Program-made: the position numbers and the translations under genes
Part shown: one piece after another, positions 1-10,483 of the stretch
Layout of the letters: every line of letters begins with the position of its first letter
How positions within the stretch are numbered: the first letter of the stretch is position 1
Notes under the pieces: model-generated
Told to the model about the DNA's origin: nothing
What the model saw: the letters and a program-made list of their open reading frames with translations, nothing else
The model's database searches: none
Assembly: GCA_009746045.1 (NCBI GenBank)
Contig: RPFO01000065.1
Coordinates: 1,818,924 to 1,843,923, forward strand
Direction: 5' to 3'
Source of the DNA: Mesostigma viride
Taxonomy: Eukaryota > Streptophyta > Mesostigmatophyceae > Mesostigmatales > Mesostigmataceae
DNA length: 25,000 nt

Positions 1-2546
1 CCATCACGCCCATCACGCCCATCACGCCCATCACGCCCATCACGCCCATCATGCCCATCACGCCCATCACGCCCATCACGCCCATCACGCCCATCATGCC
101 CATCGTGCCCATCCTGCCCATCGTGCCCATCGTGCCCATCGTGCCCATCACGCCCATCACGCCCATCACGCCCATCATGCCCATCATGCCCATCACGCCC
201 ATCACGCCCATCACGCCCATCACGCCTATCACGCCCATCACGCCCATCATGCCCATCATGCCCATCATGCCCATCATGCCCATCATGCCCATCACGCCCA
301 TCACGCCCATCACGCCCATCACGCCCATCACGCCCATCACGCCCATCGCGCCCATCGCGCCCATCGCGCCCATCACGCCCATCACGCCCATCACGCCCAT
401 CACGCCCATCATGCCCATCATGCCCATCACGCCCATCACGCCCATCACGCCCATCACGCCCATCATGCCCATCATGCCCATCATGCCCATCATGCCCATC
501 ACGCCCATCACGCCCATCACGCCCATCACGCCCATCACGCCCATCACGCCCATCACGCCCATCACGCCCATCACGCCCATCACGCCCATCACGCCCATCA
601 TGCCCATCGCGCCCATCGCGCCCATCACGCCCATCACGCCCATCACGCCCATCATGCCCATCATGCCCATCATGCCCATCACGCCCATCACGCCCATCAC
701 GCCCATCACGCCCATCACGCCCATCACGCCCATCATGCCCATAACGCCCATCATGCCCATCACGCCCATCACGCCCATCACGCCCATCACGCCCATCATG
801 CCCATCACGCCCATCATGCCCATCATGCCCATCATGCCCATCACGCCCATCACGCCCATCACGCCCATCATGCCCTTCATGCCCATCACGCCCATCATGC
901 CCATCACACCCATCACGCCCATCCTGCCCATCGTGCGCATCCTGCCCATCGTGCCCATCATGCCCATCACGCCCATCACGCCCATCCTGCCCATCCTGCC
1001 CATCGTGCCCATCCTGCCCATCCTGCCCATCATGCCCATCATGCCCATCATGCCCATCATGCCCATCATGCCCATCATGCCCATCATGCCCATCATGCCC
1101 ATCATGCCCATCACGCCCATCGTGCCCATCGTGCCCATCGTGCCCATCGTGCCCATCGTGCCCACCATGCCCATCATGCCCATCACGCCCATCACGCCCA
1201 TCACGCCCATCATGCCCATCACGCCCATCACGCCCATCACGCCCATCACGCCCATCACGCTCATCACGCCCATCACGCCCATCACGCCCATCACGCCCAT
1301 CACGCCCATCACGCCCATCATGCCCATCATGCCCATCATGCCCATCATGCCCATCATGCCCATCACGCCCATCACGCCCATCACGCCCATCACGCCCATC
1401 ACGCCCATCACGCCCATCACGCCCATCACGCCCATCACGCCCATCACGCCCATCACGCCCATCATGCCCATCGTGCCCATCCTGCCCATCGTGCCCATCG
1501 TGCCCATCACGCCCATCACGCCCATCACGCCCATCACGCCCATCATGCCCATCATGCCCATCACGCCCATCACGCCCATCACGCCCATCACGCCTATCAC
1601 GCCCATCACGCCCATCATGCCCATCATGCCCATCATGCCCATCATGCCCATCATGCCCATCACGCCCATCACGCCCATCACGCCCATCACGCCCATCACG
1701 CCCATCACGCCCATCATGCCCATCGCGCCCATCGCGCCCATCACGCCCATCACGCCCATCACGCCCATCATGCCCATCATGCCCATCATGCCCATCACGC
1801 CCATCACGCCCATCACGCCCATCACGCCCATCATGCCCATCATGCCCATCATGCCCATCATGCCCATCATGCCCATCATGCCCATCACGCCCATCACGCC
1901 CATCACGCCCATCACGCCCATCACGCCCATCCTGCCCATCACGCCCATCATGCCCATCGCGCCCATCGCGCCCATCACGCCCATCACGCCCATCACGCCC
2001 ATCATGCCCATCATGCCCATCATGCCCATCACGGCCATCACGCCCATCACGCCCATCACGCCCATCACGCCCATCACGCCCATCATGCCCATCACGCCCA
2101 TCACGCCCATGACGCCCATCACGCCCATCACGCCCATCACGCCCATCATGCCCATCACGCCCATCATGCCCATCATGCCCATCACGCCCATCACGCCCAT
2201 CACGCCCATCATGCCCTTCATGCCCATCACGCCCATCATGCCCATCACACCCATCACGCCCATCATGCCCATCACGCCCATCACGCCCATCATGCCCATC
2301 GCGCCCATCACGCCCATCACGCCCATCACGCCCATCACGCCCATCGCGCCCATCACGCCCATCACGCCCATCACGCCCATCATGCCCATCACGCCCATCA
2401 TGCCCATCACGCCCATCACGCCCATCATGCCCATCATGCCCATCACGCCCATCACGCCCATCGCGCCCATCACGCCCATCATGCCCATCATGCCCATCAT
2501 GCCCATCACGCCCATCATGCCCATCACGCCCACCATGCCCATCATG
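1..2546. repeat. 9-bp minisatellite, about 283 units
   Basis: The unit is CCCATCNNG, with variants ACG, ATG, GCG, GTG and CTG at its last three bases and only rare changes elsewhere (CCTATC at 225 and 1593, CCCTTC at 873 and 2214). It runs from the window edge to about 2546, so its left end is unseen. Since 9 is a multiple of 3, the + strand stays open, for example as (Pro-Ile-X)n over 51-2570. I read this as a repeat artefact and not a gene: no promoter, domain or non-repeat coding sequence is attached. The + strand has very few G residues outside the unit's final base, giving strong strand asymmetry. It ends 645 bp before the first recognised exon of the ABC transporter and may lie in one of its upstream introns. 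Confidence 0.97.
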
Positions 2547-3191
2547 TCTCAGCTCCTCTTGTTGATTTAAGGGCACCAGGTCATTGCTTTGGGAATTATT
2601 TGGCGAACAAGCTTGCATCCTTTCGGGCGAGGCAGGCCAGAGCCAGCACTGAGTGCCATCCTAGCCAGCGCATGGAATGAGTTGTGTGGCGCGGTGTGAC
2701 AAGTAGTGTGGCTAAGGACATCAAGCAAGGTCCTCTTTACTTCTCTAGAGCTTTCGTTTCTCTCGAGTTTTTGCTTCTCTGGAGTCTTCTTTAAATCTAT
2801 AGAGGAGAAGCTCGGGCAGAGACATCGGCAGGTTTCACCTTACAGGCAATCACTGCATTACACCGCCATGATGTCGCATGCATTTCTGGTGTAATTCATG
2901 GCGGTGGTCGCCCCTTGCATCCAGCCTCGGCTGCCAGGTCGCGAGTTGCAAGCACCGCTGTTTTTCTGGTTGCTGCCTGGATCCAGGTCGCGAGTTGCAA
3001 GCACCGCTGTTTTTCTGGTTGCTGCCTGGATTTTGAGTAAAGCCGCTTGCAGTGGGCCTGCCTGCCAATTGCAGGCCGCTCTTGGCTGTCGATACTACGA
3101 TGACGAGTCGCTATTGTATGCATGCTGCATCCACTGCCCTGGCATGTGATGTGTCCTGTTGCACTCTTTGTGGCCATTGTGAACTATGCAG
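2547..3191 (+). other. Region before first recognised ABC exon; intron candidate
   Basis: No exon could be assigned with confidence. Two weak candidates were considered. One is an open stretch after an acceptor-like CAG at 2577-2579, reading FGNYLANKLASFRAR. The other is a 29-bp piece at about 2803-2831, between TAG and CAG|GT, reading EKLGQRHRQ, which resembles the segment before the intracellular loop of ABCB proteins but is too short to join correctly. The region also holds a 49-bp tandem duplication at 2934-3031. The AG at 3190-3191 is the acceptor of exon 1. Confidence 0.4.
2934..3031. repeat. 49-bp perfect tandem duplication
   Basis: Two adjacent identical 49-bp copies, 2934-2982 and 2983-3031, both starting CCAGGTCGCGAG and ending TGCCTGGAT. 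It lies upstream of the first recognised ABC exon and no function is evident. Confidence 0.95.
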
Positions 3192-3266
3192 GACATCTCC
3201 TTTTTCGACTCCAACAGGAAGGGAACGATGCTGGCATCGGTGCAAGATGACGTCATCCACATACGG
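3192..3266 (+). CDS. ABC transporter exon 1 of those found (intracellular loop)
   Basis: This exon encodes 25 residues, [20 protein letters not shown] followed by VIHIR, phase 0 to 0. It matches the ABCB loop pattern in which an acidic residue, a hydrophobic pair and FFD are followed by a Thr-Gly-Glu-Leu-like stretch and a conserved Asp. Acceptor is TATGCAG, donor CGG|GTGGGT. The usual Gly-Glu-Leu is Gly-Thr-Met-Leu here. It is short but joins in frame to exon 2, giving [11 protein letters not shown]. Confidence 0.8.
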
Positions 3267-6200
3267 GTGGGTGCTGGTTTGTGTATTTATTTTGCTAATA
3301 TATCCCTCAAGGTATTTGGTTATCTATCGTCTGCCTATCTCCAAGTGCGTGCCATGTGAACCCCTTTCTGTTGGTCGTTTGCGCATGGACATTTGAGGTG
3401 TCCCTCCCTCTGTCATGCTTGGTCTTGCATCCTAAATCATACGAACAGCATAATTTCCCTGTACAATTAGCCAAAGTAGTCAATTCTATTATGTCAAAAT
3501 GACGCTTCAATGCCTTATTATGGATGCAGGCAGCAGGGCCTGCTGCCTGCATCCATAATAAGGCATTGAAGCGTCATTTTGTGAGCAGGACCAGCTTCCT
3601 AAGCCACGAAAATTTCGTCCTGATTGGTTGACATTTCGACAAGCCAACGACCGAACCCTTCTCGGTCACGATCACTCTTCTCCCTTCTCTGCACGTGCAG
3701 TCAGGGTAAAGACTAAAGAAGCAAGGCCGCCATTTCTGCCGTGCATGTGACGGTGCGAGGATGAATCTGTCGTTGCCATGGAAACTGCAGTTGTTACGCC
3801 TTGTTACACCCTGTTTTGTTGCCCAAGCATGCAGTGACCCTCGAGGTGAGTCGTGAACACCTCGCCCACGTCCTCAGGAACGCTCGTCGCCCCCCTGGTG
3901 CCCACAGGGTGTGCCATTACCAAATACCACCATCCCTTGTGAATAGGCAACCTCGCAATGACATACGGTTGCATGCAAGATAACATAGCATAGATGGGCT
4001 CCGTTTCCCCTCTCCCGGGATGGCTACTGCCAATGTATTTGGGTGCATAAACATCTGCGACAGCCGCAGCAATCATCCCAAACCCCTCCTCATCCAGCTG
4101 GCCTTGTCTACAAACGCTTGCCGAAACCCTTGGTTCGCCGGCACCTGTGGATGTGCTACACTGGCTTGTGTGTGTGTGTGTGTGTGCTGTGTGTGTATGT
4201 GCCCACCTGCAGGACGCAATGGATGGCTTGCTGGGGCCCAATGGCATCCGCTCACTTCTCGAGGCACTGGTGTGCGGAGTGGTCATGTTCCGGCTGGCAC
4301 CCTGGCTGGCGGTTGCTGACCTCAGCGTTTTTGCCGTGTTACCGCAGGTGTGTGACGAAACACCTCCACACTGCCCCCCCCCGCATCCACCCCCCACGCC
4401 AACCCCACCCACCCACCCAACCCCACCTATCCCCCTACCCACAGCCGCTGCCCCCCTCATCCCACGCTCACACCTTCGCAAGATATGCAGTATGTGCATA
4501 CTCATCCGCATGTGCATACTCATCCGCATGTGTTGCGTGTTCCAGTGATCTGGGCGTCTGCCATGTTGCTTGCTGGGCCGTGCATGGGTGGTGGCGCGTG
4601 GGCATGGATGTGAAGGGCGACCACGTGCCCATGCATCCCTGGGCACCCCGCGTAGTCGTAGCCGCACATCAGCCATCAGGAGCGCGTCCCCAGCCAGCAA
4701 CGATGCCCTTGCGTGCCGCCCTCATCTTGGAACCATGTCTTCAAGTCCTTCAAAGTGTCCTTGTTCTTTCGCGCCCTCGTGCGCCCTCGCGTGCCCTCGT
4801 GTGCCCTCGTGCGCTCTCGTGTGCCCTCATGCGCCCTCGCGTGCCGTGCCTTTGTGCTTGACGATGATGAAGGATCGGCCTAAAGGCCCTTTGTCTGGTC
4901 TTTGAGACCAAAGCGGTAAACATCGGTCCCAAAACCCCTCAATCATCATCATCACCAACTTATATCGTCATTTTGAAACTTCTATTTCTATCATCATTGG
5001 CAACCATCTTCAAGTATCAGTATCATTCCCATCGGGGTCTTTATGGACAGCCGCTCATCACCACCCATCCCGACCCCCTCCACCAACCTACTAACTGTTC
5101 CTCCTGTTTGCCTGCCTCCTTGGTCTATGACCCCATGTGGCTGGCCCAGCTGACCGTCTTCCTCGCAAACCGAGCGAGGTCGTTGGCCACACAGCAGCAC
5201 GCCAAGGCAGCGGATGCCACCGCGGTATGTCACCAGGCACGCGAGATTGGCATTTGGTTGGTCCCAGGAATGCGCAATCGGGGCTTGGATGCGTCCCAGG
5301 CATGGCGATTGGGGCTTGGATGCCGGCATGCCCCCCCCTTGGACACGCAGGCCCCGGTGGCTACAGGCGGACGCGCCTCTTCTTCTCATTCCATGCATGG
5401 TACAGCTGCGTTGATTATTGTTAGCATTTGGGGCCAGTACATACCTGTTTATCACGAAAAGGAAGCGTGTTGTGAGGGGCGCCACCACTCAGAGCACTTG
5501 CACTTGTCACAGCACTTGCGCTTGTCACGGTATTCACGCTCTGCCCAGTGCCCGACAGACAGGCAAGCGCAAGCTGGTGCAAACATGGGGCGTGACTGTC
5601 ATGCGCCTTGCCCTTTGGTCGCGGTTCCTCTTCATTTTTGCTGGGTGGTTGTACTCACAGTCTTTCCGACACCTGTGTCTTCACATGTGTGTCAATGTCT
5701 TTGCATGCACCACAACGCGCCTCACCGCGCCAAACCGCTGCATTTTATCAAAACAGCTGGCGCGCGAGCTGCTGCACAGCATCACCACCATCAAGGCGTT
5801 TGCGCGGGAGGATGATGCAATCTCACGTTACAACGTGCGGGCTGACGGACGGCTGGCGGTGGCCATGCAGGCGTCGGTGGTGGAGGGCTTGCTGCAGGTG
5901 CGTGTTGAAGCAGGGCTTGCTGCAGGATGTGCACGCCACATGGCAGATGAGACACTTCTCGTGGCAGACAGCAGGTGATTGCTTATTGATGGTTACACGT
6001 ATTGCTTATCGCTTATTGACCATGATTGCTTATTGATGGTGACACGTATTGCTTATGGCTTATTGACCATGATTGCTTATTGATGGTGACACGTATTGCT
6101 TATGGCTTATTGACCATGATTGCTCATTGATGGTGACACGTATTGCTTATGGCTTACTGACCATGATTGCTTATTGATGGTGACACGGTGGCTTAAATGT

Positions 6201-9200
6201 CTGGATGTTGTGCAATGGCCTGCTTGTGCGGGCACGGGTGGTCACAGCCTAAAAGACATGTGTGAATGGTTTGCCCACAGTTCGGGAGGTTGGCTAGCTT
6301 GGTTATTATGCCTTTTACGCTGGTGTGTGTTTGTGTGTGTGTGTTCGTCCTCCGTGAGTCCCCTGTACCTATTCCTTGATGGTGAATGTCGTGTGCGTAT
6401 GCCAGGTGGACACATGCCAACCCCCAAGGCTGCCACTACACTCGCATCCCGGGAACTTACGCATTGTATGCACGCACCAATGCCACCTGCCATGCCAAAT
6501 GGTGACGCATGCACCACTGCCACCCGCCACGTGCTATGACGGCACATGCTTGATGCTGGCGCCCGCAGGGCTGCACGCGGCTGGTCATGTGCCTGGGCGC
6601 GGTCGCTGTGTGCGTGGTGGCGGGCCATCTGGTCGCCTCCTCGGCCATGTCGGTCGGCACGTGGATCACCTTCCTACAGTACAACTACTTCGTGGCCTCC
6701 GCGTGAGTGGCCACCCTCACACCCTTTCCACCCAACCTCACCTTTCCCCCCATCTTCCCCCCCCTCTCCCCCTCCCTCTTCCCCTCCCTGTCCCTCTCTT
6801 CCCCTTTCTGTTCCCCACCCCATCCCTGCCCTCTCCCCTCTCTTCCCCTTTGCCTCCCTTCCCACGGCCTTGGCGTCCGCTTCCCGCATCATGCACCAGA
6901 ACGGCTGCTATGCTTTTGTTCATGCCTCATACCATGCATCAAAGGTACCTACTGCAATGTGGGTACCCCGTGAGGCACGTGAATGAATGAATGCATGTCC
7001 TTGGTGTATCAAGGAGACAACCAGCGCAGGCCAGAAATCGGGAGAATCCGGACCATGGTAGCTCGAGCCTGCCGTTATCTTGTCCGCGTTTTCGAGTCGT
7101 TCAGGATGATGAACATGAATGGAGATGGAAATGTGTAGCCTTGTGCATTGAAATTATGGCTGGCAGCCTTGTGCATTGAAATTATGGCTGGCTTACGTGT
7201 AGAGCGACTAGATGACCAAGACGGTGGGGCCGGAAACAGCTTGCTTGATCAGGGCGTGTGTTTCAAGCCTAACCCGGCCGGGAGTGTCTAGTGGTGAGCA
7301 CCATTGTTGCGATCGCTCTCCCACCATTTACGAGGAAATACCCGCAAATGGAAAACCATTGAAAAGGTCTAGCTAGTCAGTCATTACGTTAGCCATGCCA
7401 TGTTTCCAAACGTTCAAGAACTGCACACGGTGCAAAGGCAAAAATCTGGAGGACAGCACTTTCAAGTGTGCGGCGGGAACCAAAAGCCCGCGTATGCCAG
7501 AAAACATCGTGTTGCTGCAGTGACGCGACGGTGCGGACGACGAATCCAGTTCCAGGCTCGGAACGGCCGCAAAGGAGATCTGGCATCACAGGGTTCAGAT
7601 GTGCGGAGATACTATGCGATCCAGCCGGTCCACGACCTGTTTGTAGAGCTTGTGCCAAGGGGCAGCACCGAACAGATGTGGGTGACGTTGCAAAAAACAC
7701 CGGACTTGACGGAGCATAATGTCTCGGTCATAGCCTTTGACCAACAAACGATGCAAGATTTCAACAAGAGTCGGTTGGTGTATGGCTGCCATCCCGTGGT
7801 GGGTTGCCGTACCTGGAACACACTCTCGGGCTGCCACCTGTCACCTTGGCTGTCACCGGGGCATCGCTGAATGGGGTATGCTTGCACTGAAATGGTTGTT
7901 TTGCTGCAACCCTGGTGGCATGTGCTGCAGCCCTAGTGGCATGCTGGTTCCAGACGGCATGTGTTGCAACCCTGAGCAGTTACATGTGTGGTTGGGTGGT
8001 GAGGATGCTGCTCTTGCGTTACCATGCCACTGTCAAGCCCCAATGCCTTGAGGGCTGGACGTCAGAGCCGGCTGGGTTGGTTGCGTACGCATGCGTGAAG
8101 CTGAATGCATGTGCACGGGCGTCAGACCGCTGAAAGGTATTGGCGTGCACATGGACGAATTCGGGTGGGCATGGGTACCTCCTGGCCACATCGGGGGGGT
8201 CTTCTGGCTGCATCTTCGCATTGGCGTCGCGTGACGGTCAGCATATCCGTGCCCAATCACCCAGTTACTGACCCCCCAAGCATGCTCGTCTGGTTGCATT
8301 GTTTTTACCTGACGCTTTCAGCATGTCCCAAATGTCGGCTATTGTCAGCATCGTCGCCAAGGGGGTGGCAGCGGGCGACCGTGTGCTTCGAGGTGCGCCC
8401 CTGCCCATGCCTACAAATGGATGCACTTGGCTTTTCAAACACATGCTCGCAATCACCGGCTTGAATCGACACCCATGCCTGCGATTGGTGCCCCGAGCCG
8501 TCCTGCATAGAAAGTTTGATAACACAATAATCCAACCCAACGTGGGTGCATGATGAGGCATGATGAGGCATGATGAGGATGCCCCCACGGCAATGTGTCT
8601 TTTTCAGGGGCGTGATTTTGCGCGACTATCTACCACGTGCAGCCCCTATGAAAGCGCGCAGGGATGCTCCTGCATGCTTTAGGCAGGTTTAACACATCTT
8701 GGCTTACACATACACACATACACACAAACACGCACACAAAGACGCACGCACACACATACACATACACGCGCACACACACACACACACACACACAAAAAAA
8801 AAAAAAGGATGCACACGCCCACACAAACACGCACTCACACTCGCACACGCGCGCGCGCGCACACGCACACACACACACACACACTTGGGCCATAACCAGA
8901 TTGCATCCAGCAACCAGATTGCATGGCTTGCTATCCACGCAGTAAGTTTTGAGATCGTAAGTAATTTTATATTGGTGAGATGCGTGCCTATGGACGTTGT
9001 CGGCTTGCAGTGTGCAGCCGTGGTTCGGAAGTGCAAACGCTAAGTCGTGATTCTATTGCATGTCTTTATGCCGTTCCCTTCCTGATCGTGCATGCATGGC
9101 CCGATTGCCCCCCATTGCCACATGGCCCCCACTGCCATCACCCACCCCATAGTCATGGAAGGCAGCACGACCACCGCCCGGGAGCCCCCGCTGGATGCCG

Positions 9201-10411
9201 CGTGGCGGGAGGAAGCAGAAGAGGAGACCGCGCTGATGGCGCTCACGCACGTGCCAGGGACGCATCATTTCGGGCGCGAGCCAGCCCCTGCTCCCGTCCC
9301 CGCGCGCCTGGAGCGCCACCGCGCGTGGAGCATCCGCTTCGAAGACGTCACCTTCCGGTACCCCCTGCGGCCCGACACGCCCGCACTGCGCGGCTTCAAC
9401 CTGTCGGTGCCATACGGCAAGGAGGTGGCGGTGGTGGGCCGCAGCGGCAGCGGCAAGAGCACGCTGGTCTCCCTGTTGCTGCGGTGCGTGGGGTAGGATT
9501 AATTGCTGTCGTGTGTGGGTTGCATGCGCCGTCTTTGTGCGTGGGGTTGCATGCGCCGTCTTTGTGCGTGGGGTTGCATGCGCCGTCTTCGTGCGTGGGG
9601 TTGCATGCGCCGTCTTCATGCGTGGGGTTGCATGCGCCGTCTTCGTGCGTGGGGTTGCATGCGCCGTCTTCATGCGTGGGGTTGCATGCGCTGTCTTTGT
9701 GCGTGCGGTTGCATGCGCCGTCTTCGTGCGTGGGGTTGCATGCACCGTCTTTGTGCGTGGGATTGCATGCGCCGTCTTCGTGCGTGGGGTTGCATGCGCC
9801 GTCTTCATGCGTGGGGTTGCATGCGCCGTCTTCGTGCGTGGGGTTGCATGCGCCGTCTTCATGCGTGAGGTTGCATGCGCTGTCTTTGTGCGTGGGGTTG
9901 CATGCGCCGTCTTTGTGCGTGGGGTTGCATGCGCCGTCTTCGTGCGTGGGGTTGCATGCGCCGTCTTCATGCGTGGGGTTGCATGCGCCGTCTTCATGCG
10001 TGGGGTTGCATGCGCCGTCTTCGTGCGTGGGGTTGCATGCGCTGTCTTTGTGCGTGGGGTTGCATGCGCCGTCTTCATGCGTGGGTGGTGTGTGGGCTGG
10101 TGTCAATTCCCCTCATGCATTTCTGGTCTGTCAGTCTTTCTGTCATACATGTGTCCACCGTGTCATTGTTGGCTGCCCGTCCCTGCTGTAGTAGTTGCTA
10201 CGACCTGACCCCACCACCACCACCTCTGCCGCCACCGCCGCCACCCCACCCACACGCCCACACCCAACCAACCACCCACCCACCCAAACAAACAAACAAA
10301 CAAACAAACAAACAAACAAACAAACAAACAAACAAACAAACAAACAAACAAACAAACAAACAAACAAACAAACAAACAACCGACACCGACACCGACACGA
10401 CCAACACCTCC

Positions 10412-10483
<72 letters not shown>

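Noticed and set aside
1-2546. CRISPR-like or telomeric array
   Set aside because: Units are contiguous 9-mers without spacers and do not resemble TTTAGGG or TTAGGG-type telomere repeats.
51-2570. 839-residue (Pro-Ile-X)n open frame
   Set aside because: It is the translation of a 9-bp minisatellite with no stop in the unit; other frames of the array are open too, and no non-repeat coding sequence or domain is attached.
2803-2831. Candidate mini-exon EKLGQRHRQ upstream of ABC exon 1
   Set aside because: Resembles the ABCB GERLxxRLR segment and has splice-like ends, but joining it to DISFFD leaves out about nine residues that family members have.
3804-4700. 298-residue minus-strand frame opposite ABC exon 2
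   Set aside because: Low-complexity CA/TG content and overlap with a confirmed + exon. The end near 3804-4080 looks somewhat protein-like but no family was recognised.
8980-10191. 403-residue + frame and the overlapping minus-strand frames over the 27-bp array
   Set aside because: They merge the wrong frame of ABC exon 7 with intronic minisatellite. The period of 27 keeps all frames open; the Walker A frame stops within the intron at 9494-9496.
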